Positions 25,000 to 33,524 of a stretch of DNA of 64,000 bases are shown here, piece after piece (the first letter of the stretch is position 1; each line of letters opens with the position of its first letter). The stretch spans positions 62,001 through 126,000 of the forward strand of contig JAEZRP010000032.1 of NCBI GenBank assembly GCA_023444095.1, in the 5' to 3' direction. A program made the translations under genes and the position numbers. Source of the DNA: Bacillota bacterium. GTDB lineage: Bacteria; Bacillota; Clostridia; Christensenellales; Aristaeellaceae. The notes under the pieces are model-generated. The model saw only the letters and a list, made by a program, of their open reading frames with translations, was not told the origin of the DNA and made no database searches.

Positions 25000-25021
25000 T
25001 TCAACCCGCTGAGCGGTTGAA
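25000..25021. repeat. Inverted repeat between dehydrogenase and binding-protein genes
   Basis: TTCAACC/GGTTGAA arms with further GC pairing at the centre form a 22-nt hairpin directly after the dehydrogenase stop. No T-run follows, so it is more likely a processing or RNA stabilising element than a full terminator. Confidence 0.45.
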
Positions 25022-25051
25022 TAGAGACAGAGAATGGGGGGAAACCGATTC

Positions 25052-26926
25052 ATGAAAAAGCTGACCACCCGCCTGGCATTCTTTCTGGCCGTTTGTCTCA
25101 TGAGCACGTGCTTCGTGGTCGCGCCCGCGTCCGCGGAGTCCGGCGTATTCACCGACACCTGTTCGTGGCCACCGGTGAATTCCTACATCGCCAACTACTT
25201 CGCCACCAACGGCGTAGGCTGGCAGATCGGCTCGATGACCTACGAGGGCCTCTTCTGCCTGGTTGCGGTCTCGGGAACCTACTACCCGAGGCTGGCGGAA
25301 TCCTTCGAGCAGGATGACTATTCCGACACAATCCATCTCCGGCAGGACGTCAAGTACAACGACGGCGAACCGCTCACCGCCAAGGACATCTGGGGCTACT
25401 ACATGCTCAACAACTCCTGTTCGGTCACGCAGCAGCTCAAGAGCCTCGAAATCGTGGACGATTACACCCTCAAGTTCACCTGGCGCGAGATGATCAACCC
25501 CGGCGTTCGCATCCGCATGATCGCGACGAACTATGACGGCTGCATTCCCTATCATATCTTCGCGTCCTACGTGGACACCGCGGCCGAGCTCCTCGCGACG
25601 GGCGTCGAGACCGAGAATGCCGCCAACAAGCGTGCCTTCGGCCTCGAGTACACCGAGGATACCATTTCCGCGCTGTCCGCCAACTGGCAGGCGTTCATCT
25701 CCTTCGGCCCGGAGAGCCAAGTCCCCTGCGGAACCGGCTCCTACATGGTCGACAAGATGACAGACACCGACTGCATCATGGTGAAAAACCCCCACTATTA
25801 TAACCTCGACCTGCTGGGCTTTGAAAAGATCCACTTCGTGAACGTGGACACCGACACGAAGATGACCATGCTCCAGGCCGGCCAGCTCTCCCGCTCCGAC
25901 GGCACACCCGCCAAGGACGTTCTCGAGGGCATCCTCGCGGCTGACACGAACCTGGTCCACTACATGACGCTCGACAACGCCTCCGTGGGCGTGTCCATCG
26001 ACATTCAGGACGAGAACCTCAGCAAGAAGGAAGTCCGTCAGGCCATCGCCTACGCGCTCGACCGCGACGCCATCCGCGAGGTGGGCAACTACTACGGCTA
26101 CACCGCCACCTACGCGGCGCTGGGCATGCCGGAGAGCTACGTTACCAATGAAGGCTGGGTTTCCTCCGACGCAACGGCGCAGATGACCCAGTACGGGACC
26201 GATCAGGCCAAGGCAACCGAACTTCTCGAGTCCGTGGGCTGGACAAAGAAGGATGAAGGCTGGTACAATGAGAACGGCGAGAAGATCCAGTGGACCACCA
26301 TCACCACCTCTGATTTCCAGTTCCTGAACGCCGCGCAGGTGTTCACCCAGCAGCTCACCGCGTTCGGCCTCAATACCGAGCTGAAGGTCCTTGAAGCCTC
26401 CGTCTACACCAGCGAGTACACCGCCGAACAGAAGAACTACGAGTTCGCCTGCAACTGGATCGACAACTGCTGGGGCCTCTACTGCCCCTACGGCCCGCTT
26501 CAGGAGGGCTACTTTGGCACCGCGTTTGCGGCGCGCGCCGGCAACTTCCCCAAGTTCACCGAGGGCAGCCGCAAAGACGAGATCAATATGGTCTACAAGG
26601 ACCAGAACGGCGAGGACACCGACATCTCGGCGCTTCTCAAGACCATGCTTGCCATGTCTGACGAGGACATGATCGCCGCCGCGAGCCGCATTTCCTACAT
26701 CGCCAACGAGAACGTGCTGTCGATCTCCTTCTTCCAGAATGCCTCCGGCTACTGGCTGAACATGGCGGACATCGACGGGCTGCCTCTTGCCGATCAGATC
26801 GAGGCGCAGGGCCGCAATATCATGATCCCCACCGATCCCGAACAGCTCAAGATCATCAACGACAACTGGTACATCTGGGTGGCGCAGGGCCTCGTGCTCT
26901 CCAACGGCACCTACAAGGCCAAATAA
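25052..26926 (+). CDS. ABC importer solute-binding protein, family 5
   Basis: 624 residues. Signal peptide MKKLTTRLAFFLAVCLMSTC with probable cleavage after the ASA triplet near residue 28; no clear lipobox, although Cys20 lies within the hydrophobic core. The mature part shows family 5 features: YEGLFCLVAVSGTYYPRLAE, IHLRQDVKYNDGEPLTAKDI and QAIAYALDRDAIREVGNYY. Family 5 proteins bind peptides, nickel, oligosaccharides or opines. The neighbouring epimerase and dehydrogenase favour a carbohydrate. GGGGGGAAA precedes the chosen ATG, six codons inside a longer frame. Confidence 0.93.
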   Translation: MKKLTTRLAFFLAVCLMSTCFVVAPASAESGVFTDTCSWPPVNSYIANYFATNGVGWQIGSMTYEGLFCLVAVSGTYYPRLAESFEQDDYSDTIHLRQDVKYNDGEPLTAKDIWGYYMLNNSCSVTQQLKSLEIVDDYTLKFTWREMINPGVRIRMIATNYDGCIPYHIFASYVDTAAELLATGVETENAANKRAFGLEYTEDTISALSANWQAFISFGPESQVPCGTGSYMVDKMTDTDCIMVKNPHYYNLDLLGFEKIHFVNVDTDTKMTMLQAGQLSRSDGTPAKDVLEGILAADTNLVHYMTLDNASVGVSIDIQDENLSKKEVRQAIAYALDRDAIREVGNYYGYTATYAALGMPESYVTNEGWVSSDATAQMTQYGTDQAKATELLESVGWTKKDEGWYNENGEKIQWTTITTSDFQFLNAAQVFTQQLTAFGLNTELKVLEASVYTSEYTAEQKNYEFACNWIDNCWGLYCPYGPLQEGYFGTAFAARAGNFPKFTEGSRKDEINMVYKDQNGEDTDISALLKTMLAMSDEDMIAAASRISYIANENVLSISFFQNASGYWLNMADIDGLPLADQIEAQGRNIMIPTDPEQLKIINDNWYIWVAQGLVLSNGTYKAK

Positions 26927-26940
26927 TCTGGCGGACGGGG

Positions 26941-26973
26941 GCGGACGGCGGGGGCTCTGCCCCCGCCGTCCGC
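26941..26973 (+). repeat. Perfect GC-rich hairpin between binding-protein and permease genes
   Basis: 15-bp perfect stem beginning GCGGACGGCGGGGGC with loop TCT, 14 bp after the binding-protein stop. No T-run follows. Such intercistronic hairpins keep binding-protein mRNA more abundant than that of the membrane and ATPase subunits. Confidence 0.7.
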
Positions 26974-27006
26974 GAAATCCCAATTTGAAAAGCGGGGGTG
27001 GATTGC

Positions 27007-28005
27007 TTGCGGCTTTCGGTTCTCCTGAAGCGTGTGGGGATCTCGCTCATCAATATCATCGTAGTTGTGACGATCACTTTCTTCCTTCTGCGGCTGACGC
27101 CGGGTGACGTGGTCGAGAACATGGCCATCAAGATCGCGAAGGAGCAGAACCTCACCATGGAGGTCGCCCGCTACCGCGTCGCGTTCATCCTCAACTACAA
27201 TCCCGACGAGCCGGTGCTTCAACAGTTCGGGACGTATGTAAACAACATCGTCCACGGAAGCCTTGGCTACTCCATGCAGTATCAAAAGACCAGCGTCATG
27301 TCCATCATCGCGGACGCGTTTCCCTGGACGCTTCTTGTGGTGACCGTGGCGCTTTTGTTGAGCTTCGCCGTAGGAACAAATCTCGGTGCCCTCATGGCCT
27401 GGAAAAGAAAGACAATCCTCGATCCCATCATCACGGGGCTGTATGTGATCGTTTCGTCGATCCCGTATTACTTATGGCCCCTTCTGATGATCGTCATCTT
27501 CTGCATCAAACTCGGTTGGTTCCCGGTGGCGGGCAAGTATTCCATCATGGTCGATCCCGGGTTCAACCTGCCGTTCATCGGAAGCGTGCTATATTACGCC
27601 GCCATGCCCATTGCCTGCGTGTTCATTTCTACAGTTTTAAGCTGGACCATGAACATGCGCGCAAGCGCCATCGGCGTGCTCGGCGAGGACTATATCACGG
27701 CAGCTTACGCGCGCAGCGTCCCTCAGCGACGCATCCGCAAATATTACCTCAAGAAAAACGCCATGCTTCCGCTGGTCACGTCGTTTGCGTCCACCTTCGG
27801 CATGTACATGGGCGGCGCGGTGTTCGTGGAGACGTTCTTCAAATATTACGGCATCGGTTATTACATGGGCAACGCCCTTTCCTTCCGCGATTTCACCCTC
27901 CTTCAGGGCATTCTCATCGTCTCGGCCACGGCGACCATCGTGGCACTCCTCATCGCCGATCTCATCTATTCGGTGCTCGACCCGCGCGTCAGGACGGAGG
28001 AATGA
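27007..28005 (+). CDS. ABC importer permease, DppB/OppB type
   Basis: 332 residues from TTG 27007, eight bases after GGGGG; a GTG at 26998 would overlap the binding site. Typical DppB: an N-terminal membrane helix followed by the FFLLRLTPGDVV motif, an extracytoplasmic segment with IVHGSLGYSMQYQK, and later helices including the EAA loop region GEDYITAAYARSVPQRRIRKYYLKKNAM that contacts the ATPase, with a following FVETFFKYYGIGYY. It forms the membrane channel with the DppC-like protein. Confidence 0.93.
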   Translation: MRLSVLLKRVGISLINIIVVVTITFFLLRLTPGDVVENMAIKIAKEQNLTMEVARYRVAFILNYNPDEPVLQQFGTYVNNIVHGSLGYSMQYQKTSVMSIIADAFPWTLLVVTVALLLSFAVGTNLGALMAWKRKTILDPIITGLYVIVSSIPYYLWPLLMIVIFCIKLGWFPVAGKYSIMVDPGFNLPFIGSVLYYAAMPIACVFISTVLSWTMNMRASAIGVLGEDYITAAYARSVPQRRIRKYYLKKNAMLPLVTSFASTFGMYMGGAVFVETFFKYYGIGYYMGNALSFRDFTLLQGILIVSATATIVALLIADLIYSVLDPRVRTEE

Positions 28006-28007
28006 CG

Positions 28008-28970
28008 ATGGATGTGAAAAAGACAAAAAGGCAGCTCAAGATTGAGAAGCGGGCGCGCAGTCAGCGTCAGGAATGGGAGAGGCTCCACAAATCCTCGAAC
28101 GCGTGGACGCGTTTCCTGAACAGCCTCCGAATGAGTTTCATGATCCTCTACCGGAACAAAAAAGCGTTCGTGGGTTTCTTGATTCTGGTGATCTTCCTCC
28201 TCATGGCGACTGCGGGGCCTGTGGTCGTGAACCTCGACCAGACCGTTCACTATGACGCGCGCTACCAGATGCCCTCTTGGGCGCATCTTCTCGGCACGGA
28301 CTTTACCGGCATCGACATCTTTGCGCAGGTGGTGCACGGATCGCGCGACGTCCTGACGGTGGCGGCCATCGCTGCGATTCTCACGATCCTCATCGGCTTC
28401 GTAATGGGTGCGGCAGCAGGATTCATCGGCGGTTGGGTGGATGTTGCGCTCTCCTTTGTCGCCAAGACCATATTGACGCTTCCCCAGACGCCGGTATTCA
28501 TGATTCTGGCCGTGCGCCTCGACATCAACAATGTGTTCGTGTTCGCGGCGATTCTGTCCATCTTCGCCTGGGCGGGACTCGCCATGCAGATTCGGGCCCA
28601 AATCCTTTCCCTCAAGGAGCGTGATTTTATGCTCTGCGACCGGATGATGGGCATGAGCAGGCGCTACATCATTTTCCGGGAGATCCTGCCCAACATCACC
28701 AGCTACCTCGCCATCAATTTTGTCATGACCATGTATAACGCCATCCTCATGTCGGTAGGCCTCATGCTCCTGGGGATCGTGACATACAAATCGACCAACT
28801 GGGGCGCAATGATCAATCTTGCAAAGGCCGCCAACGGCGGACTGGTGAGCACCAAGGGCTACCTCAACATATTCGCGCCGATCGCCGTCATGGGTCTTTT
28901 CCAGATGGCTTGCATCTTCTTCTCCTCGGGCCTCGAGGAGATCATCAACCCGCGTCTGCGCGAGAACTGA
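28008..28970 (+). CDS. ABC importer permease, DppC/OppC type
   Basis: 320 residues. The ATG lies seven bases after GGAGG at the end of the previous gene. A long charged cytoplasmic N-terminus (about residues 1-40) is followed by membrane segments; HLLGTDFTGIDIFAQVVHGSRDVL is the DppC hallmark (LGTD..GRD..S...G.R.SL), and RDFMLCDRMMGMSRRYIIFREILPN is the EAA loop. It partners with the DppB-like permease. Confidence 0.93.
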   Translation: MDVKKTKRQLKIEKRARSQRQEWERLHKSSNAWTRFLNSLRMSFMILYRNKKAFVGFLILVIFLLMATAGPVVVNLDQTVHYDARYQMPSWAHLLGTDFTGIDIFAQVVHGSRDVLTVAAIAAILTILIGFVMGAAAGFIGGWVDVALSFVAKTILTLPQTPVFMILAVRLDINNVFVFAAILSIFAWAGLAMQIRAQILSLKERDFMLCDRMMGMSRRYIIFREILPNITSYLAINFVMTMYNAILMSVGLMLLGIVTYKSTNWGAMINLAKAANGGLVSTKGYLNIFAPIAVMGLFQMACIFFSSGLEEIINPRLREN

Positions 28971-28986
28971 GGAGGGAGAACGCAGG

Positions 28987-29988
28987 ATGGAAACCATCAT
29001 CTCGGTGAAAAACCTGTCCCTTCAGTTCTCGCTCCGGTACGGAACAGTGCAGGCGCTTCGAAACGTGTCCCTCGACATTCCGCGCGGCAAGGTAACCGCG
29101 CTCGTCGGGGAATCCGGCAGCGGAAAAACCACCCTTGCCACCGCGCTCATGAAACTCGTATCCTTCCCCGGCGAGATCACGGAAGGCGAAATTCTGTATG
29201 AGGACAGAGACGTTATCAAAATGACTCCGCAGGAGCTTCATCGGTATCGCTGGGAAGAGATCGCGATGGTGTTCCAGGCGGCGCAGAGCGCCTTGAATCC
29301 CGTCATGTGTGTCAGAGACATGATCGTCGAGACCTACCTGGCTCACCGGCCCAAGACGCCGGAAAAGAAGATCATCGCGCGCATTGCGCAGCTCCTGGAA
29401 TTTGTCAGGCTAGAGCCGGAGCGGATTCTCGCGAGCTACCCCCACGAATTATCCGGCGGCATGAAGCAGCGTGTGATGATCGCGTTCAGCCTTCTTCTGG
29501 AACCGAAATTCCTGATTCTGGATGAGCCAACCACGGCCCTCGACGTCATTACGCAGGACTATATATTCGAAATTCTCGCGCGCATCCGCCGGGAGATGGA
29601 CGTGACGATGCTGCTTTTGACCCACGACATCTCGGTGGTCGCGAAGGTTTCCGATCGGATCGCGGTCATGTACGCGGGCAAGATCGTCGAGGAGGGCGAC
29701 ATCTTTCAGGTATTTGAGGAGCGTCGCCACCCCTATACGAAGCAGCTCATCGGCTCCGTTCCCTCCATCGCGGAGGAAACGCCCTCCCAGATCGAGGTGA
29801 CGAGCGCGCCCCTGGACCTTTTCAATCTTCCGGCGGGTTGCGCGCTCATCGAACGCTGTCCCTTCGCCAAGCCCATCTGCACGCGGATCGAATCCGCGCC
29901 TTTCGTACTCTCGGACGACCACCGCGTGTACTGTCACCTGTACAACAACGCGGAATACCGGAAGGAGGCGCTGATCCGTGGCCAGTGA
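28987..29988 (+). CDS. ABC importer ATPase, DppD/OppD type
   Basis: 333 residues. Walker A GESGSGKTTLATALM near residue 40, Q-loop VFQAAQSALNP, signature LSGGMKQRVMIAFSLLLEPK, Walker B FLILDEPTTALD and H-loop LLTHDISVVAKVSD. The C-terminal extension GCALIERCPFAKPICTRIES is the oligopeptide-type regulatory domain, with Cys residues that bind an Fe-S cluster in some homologues. It energises uptake together with the DppF-like ATPase. Confidence 0.95.
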   Translation: METIISVKNLSLQFSLRYGTVQALRNVSLDIPRGKVTALVGESGSGKTTLATALMKLVSFPGEITEGEILYEDRDVIKMTPQELHRYRWEEIAMVFQAAQSALNPVMCVRDMIVETYLAHRPKTPEKKIIARIAQLLEFVRLEPERILASYPHELSGGMKQRVMIAFSLLLEPKFLILDEPTTALDVITQDYIFEILARIRREMDVTMLLLTHDISVVAKVSDRIAVMYAGKIVEEGDIFQVFEERRHPYTKQLIGSVPSIAEETPSQIEVTSAPLDLFNLPAGCALIERCPFAKPICTRIESAPFVLSDDHRVYCHLYNNAEYRKEALIRGQ

Positions 29989-30004
29989 AGAAAGGAGCGT
30001 GCTC

Positions 30005-31021
30005 ATGTCCATCCGGGACATGGACATTGCGTTTACCAAACGGAAGAACATCCTCGCGCCCATCAGAATCATGAAAGCGATCCACGACCTCTCGCTGGAC
30101 ATCCGTGCGGGAGAGATCATCGCGCTGGTGGGCGAGTCCGGTTGCGGAAAGACGACACTCGGAAAGGCCATTTGCGGCCTTTATAAACCCGAGAAGGGCC
30201 AGATTCTCTTTAACGGCAGGGACATCTGGGACATGCCGAAGGGCGAGTTTGAGGACTACCGCAGGAGCGTCCAGATGGTGCAGCAGGACTCCTACGCCGC
30301 GCTCAATCCCGTACGGAACATCTATGAGTCGCTTTCGGGGCCGCTCCTTGAAAAGAAAATATGCAAAAACGGCATGGAAGCGCGCGCGCGGGTGGCAGAG
30401 CTGTTAAGGACCGTGGAGCTCAATCCGCCGGAACTGTTCTACGAAAAGTACCCGCACCAGCTCTCCGGCGGACAGCGTCAGCGCATCCTCATGGCGCGCG
30501 CGATTTCGCTCTCCCCCAAACTCATCGTGGCAGACGAGCCGGTCTCGATGATTGACGTGTCGCTGCGCATCTCGATCCTCAACCTCATGAGCAGGCTCAA
30601 CCGCGAATTGGGCATCGCGTTTGTGTACATCACCCACGACCTCGCCACCGCGCGCTACATCGCGCAAACGGGCAAGATCTGCGTCATGTACCTCGGAAAG
30701 CTGGTCGAATACGGCGACATTCTGCCGATTCTGCGCAACCCCATGCACCCCTATTTGCAGGTCTTAATCTCGGCTGTTCCCGTGCCGGATCCAAAACTCG
30801 AAAAGACGAAGAAGCGGCTGCCGCTTAAATCCATCGACATGCCCTCCATCGTTAATCCGCCCACGGGCTGCCCATTCCATCCGCGCTGCATCATCGCGGA
30901 TGACAGGTGTGCGCGGAAGGACGCCCAACTGACGCCTGCCGAGGACGGCCGCCTAGTCGCGTGCCATTATTATCGGGAGCTCGAGGCCCGCGCAAAGGTA
31001 TATAAAGGGGAGATTATCTGA
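30005..31021 (+). CDS. ABC importer ATPase, DppF/OppF type
   Basis: 338 residues from ATG 30005 (AAAGGAG seven bases upstream). A GTG at 29978 with AAGGAGG nine bases upstream is a real alternative that would overlap the dppD-like gene by 11 bp. Walker A GESGCGKTTLGKAI, Q-loop VQQDSYAALNPV, signature LSGGQRQRILMARAISLSPK, Walker B LIVADEPVSMIDV (Ala for Leu, typical of DppF), H-loop YITHDLATARYIA, and a C-terminal CPFHPRCIIADDRC. It overlaps the following gene in a TGATG. Confidence 0.95.
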   Translation: MSIRDMDIAFTKRKNILAPIRIMKAIHDLSLDIRAGEIIALVGESGCGKTTLGKAICGLYKPEKGQILFNGRDIWDMPKGEFEDYRRSVQMVQQDSYAALNPVRNIYESLSGPLLEKKICKNGMEARARVAELLRTVELNPPELFYEKYPHQLSGGQRQRILMARAISLSPKLIVADEPVSMIDVSLRISILNLMSRLNRELGIAFVYITHDLATARYIAQTGKICVMYLGKLVEYGDILPILRNPMHPYLQVLISAVPVPDPKLEKTKKRLPLKSIDMPSIVNPPTGCPFHPRCIIADDRCARKDAQLTPAEDGRLVACHYYRELEARAKVYKGEII

Positions 31022-31239
31022 TGTCCGACGAAGAAAAGAGGGAAGCCAAATCGCCTCCCCATCTAGAGCGCAACACGCTCACCATCTCGATCCTGCTCTC
31101 GATCCTCGGACTCATCTGCCTCCCCTACGTCGAGTGGAGGGGTTCCACCTGGTACGTCCTTATGCTCGTATTCATCGGAAACGCGGCCACCATCGTCTGG
31201 GTACTGGCACGGATCATGCGAGGGGGGAGGCGAAAGTGA
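31021..31239 (+). CDS. Small two-helix membrane protein at the importer operon end
   Basis: 72 residues; its ATG overlaps the DppF-like stop (TGATG), a sign of coupled translation. A charged N-terminus (residues 1-20), two membrane helices (about 21-38 and 43-65) and the basic end RIMRGGRRK. It may be an accessory subunit of the importer. No known family was recognised. Confidence 0.75.
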   Translation: MSDEEKREAKSPPHLERNTLTISILLSILGLICLPYVEWRGSTWYVLMLVFIGNAATIVWVLARIMRGGRRK

Positions 31240-31424
31240 GGATCGAAGCCCGATCTCCGCCGGTACAGTTCGAGTGCTCTTTTCAGAGTCGAGTCGGCCG
31301 AAGGGTCGGGCCTTCATTCGTTGCGTGAGGAGATACGCGCCTCCGGCATGAGCAGGGTTTTTGCGTATTTCTTCGTTTTCTTGCGCCTATTGATACATAA
31401 ATCTGGTTGGTTTGCTTATATCCA

Positions 31425-31446
31425 CGTGGTCCTCTTTCCACGTTTT
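31425..31446 (+). terminator. Possible terminator of the importer operon
   Basis: CGTGG/CCACG hairpin with an eight-base loop followed by TTTT, 190 bp after the importer operon. The rest of the gap 31240-31445, between convergent genes, shows no gene or other signal that I can support. Confidence 0.4.
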
Positions 31447-31805
31447 CAGCAGTTTTCACCGCGTTTTTTTGCCTCATGCTCGTGGCAGATTTCCCCAGTG
31501 GATTTCAGTTCGCCCTTCAGGTAGCGCTCGACGGCGACGCGCGCATTCCCTGTTGCGCCCGCGACAATTTCAACATTCCGCTCTTCGAAGATCTGCGCGG
31601 CCCCGCCGCCGAGACCGCCAGCAATGACGAGCTTCACGCCCAGATCCGCGAGAAAGTTGGGAAGGTAGCCCGGTCTGTGACCGGGATTCGGTATGGATGT
31701 CTCAGTAACGATGTTTTCGTCTTCCGCCTCGAATAGGCGAAAGTTCTCGCAATGTCCAAAGTGCTGGCAGACGTTGGCTCCAATGCTCGGTACGGCAATT
31801 TTCAT
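31446..31805 (-). CDS. NifX/dinitrogenase iron-molybdenum cofactor family protein
   Basis: 119 residues, GGAGG seven bases before the ATG. MKIAVPSIGANVCQHFGHCENFRLFE at the start and GVKLVIAGGLGGGAAQIFEERNVEIV are typical of the dinitrogenase cofactor biosynthesis fold (NifX/NafY/NifB C-terminal), here a free-standing domain that may bind an Fe-S or metal cofactor. C-terminal His and Cys residues (EICHEHEAKK) could ligate metal. Many non-diazotrophs carry such proteins beside inserted-ferredoxin ATPases, as here. Last gene of the minus-strand Fe-S cluster. Confidence 0.9.
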   Translation of the reverse strand: MKIAVPSIGANVCQHFGHCENFRLFEAEDENIVTETSIPNPGHRPGYLPNFLADLGVKLVIAGGLGGGAAQIFEERNVEIVAGATGNARVAVERYLKGELKSTGEICHEHEAKKRGENC

Positions 31806-31816
31806 GGTGTTTCCTC

Positions 31817-32647
31817 CTACAAATAGATTTTCATCCCGGTCGACAGCCGATGAACCCGGTTCCCAAGTTTATCCATCAACAGGCGAACGCCTCCGTCCCC
31901 GGTGCAATGGCCTGTATAATAGATCGAGTCGTACTCCTGCAAGGCATCTGCGACCTGGATCGCCATGCAGGCATTCTCGTCCGGTGCGCCCTCCGCGAGA
32001 CACAGGTGAAACCCGCCAATCACATGCCTTGGCGTCTTCCCGCGCAGCATGCGGGCGGCTTCGATGATATTGATGATCCCTCTGTGCGCGCAGCCTGTAA
32101 ACAGGATGTCTTCGTCCCCTTGCGTGATGATCATGCTTTGTTCGTGCGCAAAGTTATCCGGCGCGTACCCGTCCGGCGTGCCCGTAAGGAGCGTGCGGTT
32201 CGCAAGCGGTGGATATCGTGATTGCCTCACATCCGAAAACAGCAGGATCTCGTCGGTCAGTTTCAAGAACGAGCCGACTTTTTGGATGCGCGGATGAGAT
32301 TCGAGCTCTGGCTTTAGGCCGATCTCCACAATTTTGCATTCGTCCTGCGCACGCAGAGAATAGTGCGATTCAAACGCGTGCTCGCTCACATAGACGTCTG
32401 CGCGATCATTCCTTGCGAGGAATGCCTCCAAGCCGCCGCCATGGTCGTAATGACCATGCGAGATGACCGCGAGATCGACCGCGCCGATGTCGGCGTTCAT
32501 CTTTTGGGCATTTTCAAGAAACAACCTGCCCTGTCCCAGGTCGAACAGTATCCTGTGATTTCGCATCTCGATGAAGAGGCTCAAGCCGTGCTCGGCGCCA
32601 AATGGCGGGGAGATGGCGGTGTTTTCGACGAGGACCCGAATATTCAT
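31817..32647 (-). CDS. MBL-fold metallo-hydrolase
   Basis: 276 residues. The metallo-beta-lactamase signature is visible as ISHGHYDHGGGLEAF (H-x-H-x-D-H), with further ligands FTGCAHRGIINI and GGFHLCL; the YYTGHCTGDGG near the end resembles the DHPPS/7,8-dihydropterin synthase-like MBL subgroup common in methanogens and Clostridia. The reaction is unknown. It starts four bases after the ATPase stop. Its constant association with NifX-like proteins suggests a role in the same cofactor or redox pathway. Confidence 0.9.
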   Translation of the reverse strand: MNIRVLVENTAISPPFGAEHGLSLFIEMRNHRILFDLGQGRLFLENAQKMNADIGAVDLAVISHGHYDHGGGLEAFLARNDRADVYVSEHAFESHYSLRAQDECKIVEIGLKPELESHPRIQKVGSFLKLTDEILLFSDVRQSRYPPLANRTLLTGTPDGYAPDNFAHEQSMIITQGDEDILFTGCAHRGIINIIEAARMLRGKTPRHVIGGFHLCLAEGAPDENACMAIQVADALQEYDSIYYTGHCTGDGGVRLLMDKLGNRVHRLSTGMKIYL

Positions 32648-32651
32648 CCGT

Positions 32652-33524
32652 TCACGACACCTCCAAGAGAGACTTGACTTTTTCAGACAACGCTTCTATC
32701 GCTTGCGCTGCCACACCTCCGTGGTCTACAATGGTTTCACCTGTGTTGACCGCTTCCACGACGTTCCGGTCAAACGGGATTCGCCCAAGAAACGGAATAC
32801 CTGCTTTTGCACATGCCAGTTCGATCTCATCCGCGATCTCCGCGTTGACGTCTGCCTTGTTGACGCATACGGTACAGTTCGCGCCAAGCTGGCAGGCTGT
32901 CTTCAGAATTCGTTCCATGTCGCTGATCCCCGAAAGGGTCGGCTCGGCGACGATCAGGATCAGATCCACGCCGCTGACCGAGGCGATCACCGGGCAACCG
33001 ATGCCAGGCGAGCCGTCGATGACGGCGATGCCCCCCATATCCCCCGCATCCTTTAGCCTTTTCTTGACCGCCGATACCAGCTTCCCGGAGTTTCCGCTGC
33101 CCATGCGCAACCGTGCGGTAGAAAAGAACCGATCACCGCCGCTGTAAGCGATCAAAGAACCTGTGACCGCGGGACGCATGGAGATTGCGCGCGCTTCACA
33201 GGCGACCGCGCACAGTGCACAGCCCTCGCACGCCGCGGGGTCAATCAGAAAATGACCACTCTTGTCCGATGCGATCGCGCGGAACCTGCAGAGCGAAACG
33301 CAAAGGCCGCATCTGTCGCACGCGCCTTGATCAATCTCTGCTTTCGGCAATCCGTAGTTGTCCTCTTCCGCTTTCCCCGGCGGAAAGGCAACCGATAAAT
33401 GTAGGTTGGGTGCGTCGACGTCGCAGTCGGCGAACCTGTTAACGCCGAACAGGTGAATGAGCGCGCTGGCAACGGTGGTCTTGCCCGTGCCGCCTTTTCC
33501 GCTGAGTACGAGAAGCTTTTTCAC
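32652..33524 (-). CDS. MinD-superfamily P-loop ATPase with inserted ferredoxin domain
   Basis: 290 residues. Deviant Walker A SGKGGTGKTTVASAL at residues 8-22, then an inserted 2x[4Fe-4S] ferredoxin: CDRCGLCVSLCRF and CEGCALCAVACEA, then the remainder of the ATPase with IAVIDGSPGIGCPV (Walker B region with DGSPG). It probably acts as an ATP-driven Fe-S or metal-centre assembly or electron-transfer factor. GTG start overlapping the upstream stop (GTGA) with AAGGAGGTG just before it. Paralogous to the next gene. Confidence 0.93.
   Translation of the reverse strand: MKKLLVLSGKGGTGKTTVASALIHLFGVNRFADCDVDAPNLHLSVAFPPGKAEEDNYGLPKAEIDQGACDRCGLCVSLCRFRAIASDKSGHFLIDPAACEGCALCAVACEARAISMRPAVTGSLIAYSGGDRFFSTARLRMGSGNSGKLVSAVKKRLKDAGDMGGIAVIDGSPGIGCPVIASVSGVDLILIVAEPTLSGISDMERILKTACQLGANCTVCVNKADVNAEIADEIELACAKAGIPFLGRIPFDRNVVEAVNTGETIVDHGGVAAQAIEALSEKVKSLLEVS

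Noticed and set aside
25001..26983. 660-codon open frame opposite the family-5 binding-protein gene
   Set aside because: Low-complexity shadow frame rich in Gly, Val and His; no promoter or ribosome binding site and complete overlap with a clear gene.
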